The notes beneath the pieces are model-generated. The model searched no databases. It had not been told where the DNA came from and saw only the letters and a list, made by a program, of their open reading frames with translations. From an uncultured Dietzia sp. (lineage in GTDB: Bacteria > Actinomycetota > Actinomycetes > Mycobacteriales > Mycobacteriaceae): DNA of 63,062 nt. Each line of letters opens with the position of its first letter. Position 1 is the stretch's first letter. The position numbers and the translations under genes are program-made. Shown piece by piece: positions 53,909 through 62,446 of the stretch. The stretch spans positions 1 through 63,062 of the forward strand of contig NZ_CALMYY010000054.1 of assembly GCF_937873725.1 (NCBI RefSeq), given 5' to 3'.

Positions 53909-56548
53909 TCAGTCCCCGGTCGCACCCGTTCTGCTCATGACGTGGGTACGCGCGCCACCGATCCCCGCGAACCGCGCGCGATCGCAGGTGAGAACGATCA
54001 CCTGGGACGTCGCCGCGGCGGCCGCGATGACCGCCCCCATCGTCAGGCGGCGAGTCGGATCCGTGTAGCCCATCGTGTCGTCGAGGAATACCGGGACGCC
54101 GTCGTCCCCGACGATCCTCGCGCAGGCGATCCGCACTATCACCGCGAGTTGCTCGCGCGCGCCACCCGACAGCGCGTCGTAGTCCACGGTCACCTCTCCG
54201 ATCCTGCGGCTCAGTATGGTGAGATCCTCCCCCAGGCGCACATCGAACTCGCGCCCGTAGACCAGGGACCCCAGCTCGAGAACGGCACGGTGGAAGGGCT
54301 CCTGGTAGGCCAACAACGCCTCGGCACGACGCTGGACCAAGGTGCGGTGGAGGAGGTCCGCTGCGCGGGCACGCCGCCACAGCGCGTCGTTCTCACGCCC
54401 CGCCGCGTCGGTCTCACGCTCGGCCACCGCGACGTCCTCCAGCCTGCCCTGGTCACCGATCGCGTTGACCCGACCGAGAGCCGTCGCCACCGCCGCCGCG
54501 GCCTCCCGTTCCTCGGCGACCAGCACGTCCAGGGACGCCCGCGCATTGTCCAGCAATCCCGGTGGCGCCTCGGCCAGCGCCTCGTCCAACCCCGCCCTGG
54601 CGACGGTCGCCGCCGTCCTGGTGGAATCCGCAACGACCCTCGTCTGCTCCACCGCCACCGCGAGGTCGTGGTCGGGTACCGCGTCCCGCGCCGCGGCGAG
54701 GGCGTCCTCGCACTCCCGAAGTCGCTCATCCGCCTCCCTGAGCAACGCGGTGCGGGTGGCCGCGTCCGTCCTCAGGGTCTCCGCCTCCGCCGAGGCCGCC
54801 CGGTCCTCCGCGCGGCACCGGGCCAGGTGCTCCTCGGCGGACGCGGACTCCGCGGCGAGATCCCCGATCGAGCCTACGACGGGCCCGGCGGAATCCCCAC
54901 AGTCAGCGCCCTCCGCGGCGGTGGGCGGCTCGGCGTCCGCGCCAGAGGCGAGCATCGCCCGCCTGCCGACCAGATCCTCTGGGGTGTCCCCGGCGAGGAG
55001 GTCCGATCTCCGCCGCCGGAGCGCGGCGATGTCGGCGCGGAGTTCCGCCGAACGCCCGGCCCGCCGCTCAGCGTCGGCGGGCGAGTCGAGCTCGTGCTCC
55101 TCGAGGAGACGGTCCAGCACGGTGCGCGCGCGGGCCTCCGCGCGGCGGACGGAGTCCGTGTCGCCGGCGGGCACGACAGTGAGGGAGATCGAGCCCATCT
55201 CGAACACGGTGTCCTCGACGATCTCCCGCGCCCACCCGTCCGCCACATCGATCGGATCACCTCCGACGCGGATCTCGCCGACACCCGCGACCTCGACCCG
55301 GGGTGCACTGGCCGCACTGCGCACCACCGCCTCGCGCAGGGCGGCGTCCGCATCGCGGATCCCGTCGAGGACGTCCGCCGGAAGATCGATCTCCGCGAGC
55401 TCTGCCTCCCGCTCCGCGAGCGTCTCCCCCACGTCCCGCAGGGTCGCCAGGAGCGCGTCGAGGGCCGCCAGGTCCGAGCGTCGGCGGTCCCGCTCGCGGG
55501 CCACCCGCTGCGCATCGAGCAGGGCCCTCGCGGTGGTGACGCGCGTCTCGGCGGCCTCCAACGCGGACCGTGCCTCTCCGGCCCGCGCCTGAGCCGGTTC
55601 CAGCCTCCGCCCCGCGGCCTCGGCCGCATCCCGGAGCGCGGTCCGCCTGACCTGCTCGCGGTCGCGTCGGGCGAGGAGCTCCGCGCGCTCGCGCCGAGCA
55701 CGGCTCGATGCCTCGTGTGCGATCGCCGCGCGGTCGGCCTCCGCCTCCGCGGTGCTGCAGCGGTCACGGTGATCGGCCACCACCCGATCCGCCTCCTCCA
55801 GCCTCGTCACCTCCGCCTGGACCGTGTCGAGCGCTGCCTGCCTCCCCTCATGGGACGCCTTCCTCTCGGCGTGTTCGGCCACCGCCGTGGCGAGGTCCGC
55901 GAACCGCGCGGGGGCCTCGGCCAGTGCCGGCCGGGCGTCGGCCAGGCGCGTGTCCGAGCCCGCCAGATCCCCGGTGGGTTCGCCTCTGCGGGCCGTCAGG
56001 TAGCGGTTCCGCTCCTCCTCGACGCGCGTGACCAGGGTGTCGTCTCCCGTCGGGTCGTTTCCGCCCGCAGCGGCGTCCAGCGCTCGGCGCAGCGAGCTCA
56101 GGCCGCCGCCCGCATCAACCTGACCGATCGGGTCGTCCTGAGCCACGCGCAGCGCCTTCCAGAGCGAGCGGTCCACCCGACGATCGAGGAGGTCCCGCAC
56201 GTAGTCGTGCGCGTCATCGCCGGTCAGCGCCGCCTTCGCCGAACCCGTGAACTCGAGCGAAGTGCGCTTTCCCCTGACGAACTCCTTGCGGTAGCGCATC
56301 CGCTCACCGTCGACGGTGAACTCGGCCTCGACCACCACGGGGACGTCCCTGCCGACGGGGCTCGCGGCCTTGATCTCCGCGCGCGACGAGGACGCCTTGT
56401 GCTCGAGGAGCATCTCGAGGGCGTCCATGAGGCTCGTCTTCCCCGATTCGTTGGGCCCCTCGATCAGGAAGACGCCACGGGACGGGAGGGTCACCTCTTC
56501 CCGTCCGACGCCCCGGAAGTCCTCGATGCGCAATCGGTGCAGGATCAT
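53909..56548 (-). CDS. SbcC/Rad50-like ATPase without a zinc hook
   Basis: An 879-aa DNA-repair ATPase. Walker A is GPNESGKTS (31-39), the Q-loop region contains RVAQDD (134-139), the signature is LSGGA (793-797) and Walker B/D-loop is VFLDDTMGYTD (820-830). Two coiled coils flank the centre. There is no CxxC hook; a beta-rich insert (about 414-464, PRVEVAGVGEIRV...SISLTVVPAGD) stands there instead. Its ATG overlaps the stop of the SbcD-like gene, so the two are coupled. It corresponds to Rv1278 (from memory). It is not the canonical SbcC. Confidence 0.88.
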   Translation of the reverse strand: MILHRLRIEDFRGVGREEVTLPSRGVFLIEGPNESGKTSLMDALEMLLEHKASSSRAEIKAASPVGRDVPVVVEAEFTVDGERMRYRKEFVRGKRTSLEFTGSAKAALTGDDAHDYVRDLLDRRVDRSLWKALRVAQDDPIGQVDAGGGLSSLRRALDAAAGGNDPTGDDTLVTRVEEERNRYLTARRGEPTGDLAGSDTRLADARPALAEAPARFADLATAVAEHAERKASHEGRQAALDTVQAEVTRLEEADRVVADHRDRCSTAEAEADRAAIAHEASSRARRERAELLARRDREQVRRTALRDAAEAAGRRLEPAQARAGEARSALEAAETRVTTARALLDAQRVARERDRRRSDLAALDALLATLRDVGETLAEREAELAEIDLPADVLDGIRDADAALREAVVRSAASAPRVEVAGVGEIRVGGDPIDVADGWAREIVEDTVFEMGSISLTVVPAGDTDSVRRAEARARTVLDRLLEEHELDSPADAERRAGRSAELRADIAALRRRRSDLLAGDTPEDLVGRRAMLASGADAEPPTAAEGADCGDSAGPVVGSIGDLAAESASAEEHLARCRAEDRAASAEAETLRTDAATRTALLREADERLRECEDALAAARDAVPDHDLAVAVEQTRVVADSTRTAATVARAGLDEALAEAPPGLLDNARASLDVLVAEEREAAAAVATALGRVNAIGDQGRLEDVAVAERETDAAGRENDALWRRARAADLLHRTLVQRRAEALLAYQEPFHRAVLELGSLVYGREFDVRLGEDLTILSRRIGEVTVDYDALSGGAREQLAVIVRIACARIVGDDGVPVFLDDTMGYTDPTRRLTMGAVIAAAAATSQVIVLTCDRARFAGIGGARTHVMSRTGATGD

Positions 56549-57732
56549 CGGACACCCCCGTCCACGAGCCGGTACAGCAGACTGAGCGCGTTCCCGGCGT
56601 CCTCGGAGTCGGGTCCGGCCCCGGCCGCCTTGGCCACGAGATCCTCGACGGCCCGCCCCGCGTACCCGTCGACGAGGCCCGTGAAGTCGGAGTCCTCGGC
56701 TCGCACGACCAGGTGGGTGAGTCTCTCCCTCAGGTAGGCGGAGGCGAACAACGCCGACCACGTCTCCAGGAGGTCGTCGATCCTCGCGCGCAGAGCCACC
56801 CCGACGGTTCCCGTGAGACCCAGCTTGAGAACGGTGCGGGGTTTGTCGTCGATCGAGTCGACGAGCTCGGCGAGCGCGTCGAGGTCCGCCTCGGTCTCGA
56901 TCTCCGCGGTGAGCGCCCTGAAGGACCACCTCCCGGTCCTCAGCCTGGTCACCTCGCAGTGCCGCGGCTCGCCGGGCGGTGCCGTTCGCGCGAGTTCGAC
57001 GAGCAGTGCGTATCCGGAGTCCCGCTCCTTGTCGTCGAACGCCGTCGTCTCCGGGCTGCCGGAGAACCAGATCCGGTGCCCCGACCCGACCCTGGTGACC
57101 GAATGTCGGTCCCCCAGTGCCACGTAGTCCACGAGCCCGGCGTCGACCGCATCCTCCACCGCCTCGACGCGGATCGCTTCCACCGACGGCGAATCGCCAC
57201 CGTAGACCGCGTCGGTCCCGCCGTGGGCGACGAGCACCCGGAGTCGGTCGGTCGGTTCCAGGTCCGCCAACAGCGCCGGCAGCCGGCCCGGGTCGGGGCG
57301 TTTCGAGGTCCACGGGACCCCGACCACCTCGACACCGGGGACCACCTCGACCGGACCGGTGCCGTCGAGCACGATCACGGATCCGTCCGCGATCACCGAC
57401 GCGAAGTCCCGACAGCGGAAGACGGACGACACATCGAGGGGGTCGTGGTTACCGGGGAGGATGACCACGGGGACGGGGAACGACGCGAGAGCCTCCGCGG
57501 TGCGTAGCACGACCGATCTGGGGACCGCGTTGTCCTCGAAGGCGTCACCGGCCACCACCACGAACTCGGCTCCGTGCACGGTGGCGAGGTCCCCCAACGC
57601 CGCCACCGCCGCCAGCCTGTCCGCCGTGTACACCGCCTGCGACTCCGCCCCGAGGAATCGCCGGGTCATGCCGAGCTGCCAGTCCGCCGAATGGATGAAC
57701 CGGGCCGTGCCGCCGTTCCGGGAGTTGCTCAT
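56545..57732 (-). CDS. SbcD/Mre11-like metallophosphoesterase
   Basis: A 395-aa nuclease-like partner of the SbcC-type ATPase. Metallophosphoesterase motifs are Asp17 (SADWQLG), Asp63 (VAGDAFED), Asn95-His96-Asp97 (PGNHDPLD), His170 (VLVAHGG) and His210 (ALGDRHS). The first motif has Gln19 where SbcD has His (DWH), a trait I recall for the Rv1277 family, so the metal set is altered. ATG at 57732 directly after a TACTAT-N6 box. The C-terminal capping domain would contact the ATPase. Confidence 0.87.
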   Translation of the reverse strand: MSNSRNGGTARFIHSADWQLGMTRRFLGAESQAVYTADRLAAVAALGDLATVHGAEFVVVAGDAFEDNAVPRSVVLRTAEALASFPVPVVILPGNHDPLDVSSVFRCRDFASVIADGSVIVLDGTGPVEVVPGVEVVGVPWTSKRPDPGRLPALLADLEPTDRLRVLVAHGGTDAVYGGDSPSVEAIRVEAVEDAVDAGLVDYVALGDRHSVTRVGSGHRIWFSGSPETTAFDDKERDSGYALLVELARTAPPGEPRHCEVTRLRTGRWSFRALTAEIETEADLDALAELVDSIDDKPRTVLKLGLTGTVGVALRARIDDLLETWSALFASAYLRERLTHLVVRAEDSDFTGLVDGYAGRAVEDLVAKAAGAGPDSEDAGNALSLLYRLVDGGVR

Positions 57733-57738
57733 GGCCGC

Positions 57739-57744
57739 ATAGTA
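57739..57744 (-). promoter_or_regulatory. -10 element for leaderless sbcD-like mRNA
   Basis: Minus-strand TACTAT, 6 nt before the ATG, with no ribosome site. This is the cleanest leaderless promoter in the window. Confidence 0.6.
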
Positions 57745-57793
57745 GGGCGGGGGTCCGACACGCCCCCGCGGGGCGGCCGCCGGGAGGTGGGCG

Positions 57794-58558
57794 TCACCGC
57801 GGCCTGTACCGCGAGAAGGCGTCGAGGAAGTCCTCCAGGTCCGCGACCACGCGGAGCTGCTCGAGTGGATCTCCGGTGGCGGCCGCTGCGACCCTCCGGG
57901 TGACGGGGGCGTCGAGCAGATCCTCCAGCCCGGCGGGATCGGGGTCGGGGACCGTCGGGAGCAGCAGCGGCTCGCGACCCCACAGGCTCTCCTGGACGTC
58001 GAACGCCACGCCGTCGGAGCCTTGCGCCCCCGCTCCCCCGAGCACCGCACCGAGTTCATCCGCGCGGAGTCCCCGGAGGGCGAACAGGACCTCGGGGGAG
58101 ACGTCCCACCACTCGACCATCACGTAGGACGCGGCGAGCACGTGTCGGCAGGGCCCGGGGTGCACCGGGCACCCACACCGATACGAGGTGGACCCGCGGA
58201 CCGCGGGCATGAGGAGGAAGCCCACGGTGTCGGAGTACGAGCCCGACAGCGCGCCCAGCACGCCGCCCTCCTCCCGGCGCAGGGCGGCGCGGAGGGCGTC
58301 GGAATCCGTCTGGTCCACCGGCGCGAACTCGAACTCGACGGTGAACGGATCGGGACGACTGCCGTCGACATCGCAGCGCACGGTCCGGCCGGAATGTTCC
58401 AGCGAGAGCACACGTCCGCTCCGGGCCTCCTTGCGAGCCAGGTACACCTCGCGCCTGTCCACCCCTGCCTCGAGGTCCGCGGACCACCGGCGGCTCCACA
58501 TGTGTGTCCCGAACGGCCCGGCTTCCGACCGGGCGGGGATGCCCGTCCGTCGGCTCAC
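57794..58558 (-). CDS. SWIM zinc-finger protein
   Basis: A 254-aa protein with the SWIM pattern CxC-x6-CxH: Cys128, Cys130, Cys137 and His139 (YRCGCPVHPGPCRHVL). The rest is hydrophilic with Trp/Arg-rich N- and Glu/Leu-rich C-terminal parts. SWIM modules bind DNA or partner proteins and recur beside SNF2 helicases in actinobacteria. The GTG start overlaps the helicase stop by 4 bp, so the two are likely made together. A longer upstream frame is helicase antisense-like readthrough and is rejected. Confidence 0.87.
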   Translation of the reverse strand: MSRRTGIPARSEAGPFGTHMWSRRWSADLEAGVDRREVYLARKEARSGRVLSLEHSGRTVRCDVDGSRPDPFTVEFEFAPVDQTDSDALRAALRREEGGVLGALSGSYSDTVGFLLMPAVRGSTSYRCGCPVHPGPCRHVLAASYVMVEWWDVSPEVLFALRGLRADELGAVLGGAGAQGSDGVAFDVQESLWGREPLLLPTVPDPDPAGLEDLLDAPVTRRVAAAATGDPLEQLRVVADLEDFLDAFSRYRPR

Positions 58559-61437
58559 GGCTCGTCGTTCCCCTCGTCGGTGAGTCCGACGAGCGCCGCC
58601 AGGCCGGCATCGTCCAGCTCGGTCAGTGCCCCCGCGAGCGGCCCCAGCGTGAGCTCGGCCAGTTCGCGTTTGGACTCCAACAACTCGTCGATCCGGTCCT
58701 CGACCGTGCCCGGCGCGACCAGCGTCCGGACCTGCACCACCCGCGTCTGGCCTATGCGGTGGACGCGGTCGGTCGCCTGGTTCTCCACGGCCGGGTTCCA
58801 CCACCGGTCCAGGTGCACGACGTGGTTGGCCTCGGTGAGCGTGAGACCGGTTCCACCGGCGCGGAGTGACGCGAGCATCACCGGCGGACCGTCCGGCGCC
58901 TGGAACGCCTCCACCATCGCGGCTCGGCCGGCCGCCGTGACGCCGCCGTGGAGGAACGGCACCGCGGTGGCCGCCCGTCGCTCCACCATCGGCAGGATGA
59001 GGTCGCCGAACGCCCGGTACTGCGTGAACAGCAGGACCTTCTCCCCCGCCTCGAGGATCTCGGTGAGCACCTCGTCCAGCGCCGCGAGCTTTCCGGACCG
59101 GTGACGGCCTCCCCGCAGCAGGGCGGATCCGTCCCCCAGGTAGTGCGCCGGGTGATTGCAGACCTGTTTGAGCGCGGTGAGCCCGGACAGGATCGCACCC
59201 TTCCGCGCGGCGCCCTCGGACTCCTTCACCTGTTCCATCATGTCCTCGACCACCGCCAGATACAGGGTGGCCTGCTCGCGCGTCAACGGGGAGTCGACGC
59301 GGATGTGCTGCTTCGCGGGCAGGTCGGCGGCCACCCTGGGGTCGGATTTGAGGCGGCGCAGCACGAAGGGGGCGGCGAGGGCGCGCAGGCGGGAGGCCGC
59401 GGCCTCATCGCGATGGGACTCGATCGGGACCGCGAACCGCGCGCGGAACGTGCTCGCCGACCCGAGCAGCCCCGGGTTGGCGAAGTCGAGCACCGCCCGC
59501 AACTCGTCGAGACGGTTCTCGACCGGGGTGCCGGTGAGGGCGATCCTGTGTTCGGCGGGGATGGTCCTGATGGCGCGGGAGACCGCGGTGGTCGGGTTCT
59601 TGACCGTCTGCGCCTCGTCGGCGACCAGCCGTCGCCACGGCACCCCGGCGAGGAGGTCGGCGTCGCGGGAGGCGGTTCCGTACGAGGTCACGACGAGATC
59701 CGCCGCGGTCATCTGATCGGCCGCGCCCGCCCCGGTGTCGCGGCCCGGCCCGTGGTGGACGAGCACACGCAGTGCCGGGGCGAACGTGGCGGCCTCGCGC
59801 GCCCAGGTGGTCACGAGGGTCAGCGGTGCGACGACCAGGGTGGGCCCACTCCGCCCCTCCAGATGCTCGACGGCGGTGAGGGCCAGGACCTGCATGGTCT
59901 TGCCCAGCCCCATGTCGTCCGCGAGCACCGCCCCCGTCCCCGCTGTAGCCAGGGCCGCGAGCCACCGCACCCCCTCCGCCTGATACGGACGTAGAGTCGC
60001 ACGGAACCACTCCGGGAGGACCACGGGGGACGACGACGAGGGGAGCCACCCGAGGGTCGTGGGCGCCTCGATCTCCACGCCCTCCGCCTCCTCGGACATC
60101 AGCGCCCCGACCAGGGCGGGTGCCGTTACCCGCTTCCCCCGCCGGGCGGCGAGGAACCTCGCCGCCCTCCTGAGCGCTCCCGCATCCGCCCGGACCCACT
60201 GACCCCGGAGCCGGACCAGATCCGAGGCCGCGTCGAGCAGGAGCCGGGCCTCGACCTCATCGAGCGGGGTGTCGTCGACGACCATCTCCCAGTCCACGTC
60301 CGCGAGTTGGTCCAGACCGAGCCTGTGTCCCGAGTCGACGGCCTCGGTGCCGGGGTCCTTCACCGCGACCCTGACCGCGGTCCTGACCCTGGTCCACGCC
60401 CTGGGCAGGAGGACCTCGACGCCCCGCCCGCGCAACGCCTCGACCCCCTCGTCGACCAGGTCCACGACGAGTCCGGGGGGCAGGAGCAGATCCGCGCTCC
60501 CCGCCGCGTGCGTCGCACGGGACAACGGCGGCCACGAACGGACGGCCCTGTCGACCACGTCCCGTACCGGTCCGGCCACCGCCGACGCGTCGGCCAGGCC
60601 GGTGACCGGGCGGAGCGAATCGGCACCCGTCCGCACGAGCACCTCCAGCCGCCAGAGGATCCCCTGGCCGGTGGTCGAGCCACCGACCGGATCATCCGGG
60701 GCGTCGTCGTCGCCCGACGGTTCCATCAACCGGAAGACCACCTCGACGTCCCGTGCGGCGGCGGCGCGGCCGAAGTCGCCGATCGCCTCGGCCAACGGCT
60801 GCCCCCCCGAGGCCACCTCCCCCCCGGTGACGAGCGCCCCGCCCAGCTCACTCCGGCGGTCGGCGGCGAGCGGCGCGAGCGCGGCCCTGGCATGGTGGTC
60901 GGCCAGGGCCGACAGCAGCCGGTCGAGTTCCTCGCGGGTGGAGACCAACCCGTGGCACCGGGTGAGACTCTCGGCGCTCCACGCCGCGACGACCGGCGAG
61001 GAGACGAGTGCCCACGACGCGTCCCAGCCCCCGTCCTGCCGGGACAGGACGGGGACGACGTGACCGGTGGAGACGAACGCCGCCACCCCGTCGGACAGAG
61101 CGGACAGTGCGCGTAGGCCGGCCCCGACCCAGCCATCGTCCACATCGAGCAACCCGCAGAGGTCCACTGCGGCACCGACCGACACCCGGATCCCGGGCAC
61201 GGTAGCGGGTCTCGCCCGGCCCTCGATCACGGCGCGGACACCGATGCGGTGCGTGAGCCGGTAGCCCTCGAGGAGGTCGATCACACGGGCCGGAGCCCCG
61301 GCGCGGGCGACGGCGGTGACGGACGCGGCCGGCGCCACGGACTGTGGCCGACGCAGGCCCGTGTCGCACCAGAGCCCCACGACCCCGGCCTGCCAGACGG
61401 CGTGAAGACGGGGATCGGCGGGTGGGGACACGACCAC
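58555..61437 (-). CDS. SNF2-family DNA helicase/translocase (HelZ-like)
   Basis: A 960-aa protein. The N-terminal half is a SNF2-associated region of unknown role. The C-terminal half has Walker A DMGLGKTMQ (near 512), DEAQ (VADEAQTVKN, near 608), LTGTPVENRLDEL and helicase motifs V/VI (GGTGLTLTEANHVVHLD...RVHRIGQTR). These enzymes translocate on double-stranded DNA. GTG at 61437 is used; another GTG at 61431 lies 6 nt behind TTACAT. It pairs with the SWIM gene downstream, as Rv2101 homologues do in other actinobacteria. Confidence 0.92.
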   Translation of the reverse strand: MVVSPPADPRLHAVWQAGVVGLWCDTGLRRPQSVAPAASVTAVARAGAPARVIDLLEGYRLTHRIGVRAVIEGRARPATVPGIRVSVGAAVDLCGLLDVDDGWVGAGLRALSALSDGVAAFVSTGHVVPVLSRQDGGWDASWALVSSPVVAAWSAESLTRCHGLVSTREELDRLLSALADHHARAALAPLAADRRSELGGALVTGGEVASGGQPLAEAIGDFGRAAAARDVEVVFRLMEPSGDDDAPDDPVGGSTTGQGILWRLEVLVRTGADSLRPVTGLADASAVAGPVRDVVDRAVRSWPPLSRATHAAGSADLLLPPGLVVDLVDEGVEALRGRGVEVLLPRAWTRVRTAVRVAVKDPGTEAVDSGHRLGLDQLADVDWEMVVDDTPLDEVEARLLLDAASDLVRLRGQWVRADAGALRRAARFLAARRGKRVTAPALVGALMSEEAEGVEIEAPTTLGWLPSSSSPVVLPEWFRATLRPYQAEGVRWLAALATAGTGAVLADDMGLGKTMQVLALTAVEHLEGRSGPTLVVAPLTLVTTWAREAATFAPALRVLVHHGPGRDTGAGAADQMTAADLVVTSYGTASRDADLLAGVPWRRLVADEAQTVKNPTTAVSRAIRTIPAEHRIALTGTPVENRLDELRAVLDFANPGLLGSASTFRARFAVPIESHRDEAAASRLRALAAPFVLRRLKSDPRVAADLPAKQHIRVDSPLTREQATLYLAVVEDMMEQVKESEGAARKGAILSGLTALKQVCNHPAHYLGDGSALLRGGRHRSGKLAALDEVLTEILEAGEKVLLFTQYRAFGDLILPMVERRAATAVPFLHGGVTAAGRAAMVEAFQAPDGPPVMLASLRAGGTGLTLTEANHVVHLDRWWNPAVENQATDRVHRIGQTRVVQVRTLVAPGTVEDRIDELLESKRELAELTLGPLAGALTELDDAGLAALVGLTDEGNDEP

Positions 61438-61460
61438 ATGTAAGCACGGAGGTCCGACAG

Positions 61461-61490
61461 GGTGCCGTACGCGGGGTGCCGTACGCGGGG
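61461..61490. repeat. Two perfect 14-bp tandem copies in the helicase-HNH spacer
   Basis: GGTGCCGTACGCGG occurs at 61461-61474 and 61475-61488, followed by GG. The 161-bp divergent spacer (61438-61598) shows no other element; the pair may be a tandem operator. Confidence 0.7.
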
Positions 61491-61598
61491 CCCCGTCGGG
61501 GAACCGCGGTTCTCCACAGCCCCCGGCCCGTCCCCAGGCGTCGCGCGCGTGCAGCCCTGTCCCGCCACGAGGCGACACCCGGGCCCGACACTCGGTCG

Positions 61599-62360
61599 AT
61601 GACGTGCGAATCGCCCTCCCGGACCCCAACACCAGGGTCGCCCCGACCTCGGCCGCCCGTGGCCCGTCGAGCCTCGGCCCTCGCGGTGCTGACCCTGGCG
61701 GCGGCGTGCGCCGTCGTGTGGTCCGGCGACCGGCACACCCCGGTGCCCGGAAGCCCCGGACGTGAGAGCGTGGCCCCGCTCCTCGCCCATGTCGAGGTGG
61801 TGGGCGAACGCGTCCCGGTGCCGGGGTACCAACGGGACTGCTCAGGGGAATCCGCGTGCGTGTTCGGTCCGGCGTGGAGCGACGCCACCGGCGCGCCGGG
61901 CTCGGGGAACGGATGCTCGACCCGCCAGGACGTCCTGTCCCGGGACCTCCGCGGAGCCGTGACCGATCCCGACTCGCCGTGCACGGTGAGCGGCGGCATC
62001 CTGGTGGACCCCTACACGGGCCGGGTGGTGGACGTGGAGCGCACCGGGGTCGGGGGGATCCACGTCGACCACGTCTTTCCGCTCTCCGCCGCGTGGGACC
62101 TGGGAGCGTGGCGCTGGTCCGCCCGGCGTCGCGCGGCCTTCGCCAACGACGTCGACAGGAACCTCATCGCCGTGACCGGATCCGTCAACACCCGCAAGAG
62201 CGACTCGACTCCCGCGGACTGGCTGCCCCCCGATCCCGGGCGGCACTGCTTCTACGCCGCCCGGTACCTCAGCGTGGCGGTGGCCTACGGGCTTCCGGTC
62301 ACCGCCGCGGATCACGAGGCCCTCGGAGAGGCGGTGCGACGCTGCCCCCGCGGCGGGTAG
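61599..62360 (+). CDS. Exported HNH-type (DUF1524/GmrSD C-domain-like) nuclease
   Basis: A 253-aa secreted or surface nuclease. An N-terminal basic region and the hydrophobic stretch ALAVLTLAAACAVVW (27-41) form a signal sequence or membrane anchor; a Cys37 is present but the lipobox is poor. The mature part has HVDHVFPLSAAWDLGAWRW (155-173), the HNH motif of the family, then the Asn of DVDRNLIAV (184-192) and NTRKSD. Six further cysteines (81, 87, 106, 128, 217, 249) suggest disulfides outside the cell. ATG start with no clear ribosome site. Role may be in nutrient DNA use or competition. Confidence 0.87.
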   Translation: MTCESPSRTPTPGSPRPRPPVARRASALAVLTLAAACAVVWSGDRHTPVPGSPGRESVAPLLAHVEVVGERVPVPGYQRDCSGESACVFGPAWSDATGAPGSGNGCSTRQDVLSRDLRGAVTDPDSPCTVSGGILVDPYTGRVVDVERTGVGGIHVDHVFPLSAAWDLGAWRWSARRRAAFANDVDRNLIAVTGSVNTRKSDSTPADWLPPDPGRHCFYAARYLSVAVAYGLPVTAADHEALGEAVRRCPRGG

Positions 62361-62373
62361 GCGCGGGGGCAGC
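62341..62373 (+). terminator. Hairpin at the end of the HNH gene
   Basis: Perfect 12-bp stem GCTGCCCCCGCG/CGCGGGGGCAGC around a 9-nt loop that includes the stop codon. A second stem GGTCACC/GGTGACC follows at 62415-62435. The genes converge here, so termination in both directions is likely. Confidence 0.6.
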
Positions 62374-62446
62374 GGGGTCGGACTCCGGTCAGAGCGTTAC
62401 TGGCCGCGGACGCCGGTCACCTGCGGCCGGTGACCACCGCCTACCG

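Noticed and set aside
53371..62360. Restriction-modification or anti-phage system
   Set aside because: No methyltransferase or specificity subunit accompanies the nucleases. The SbcD/SbcC-like pair is a conserved mycobacterial locus and the HNH protein has a signal sequence.
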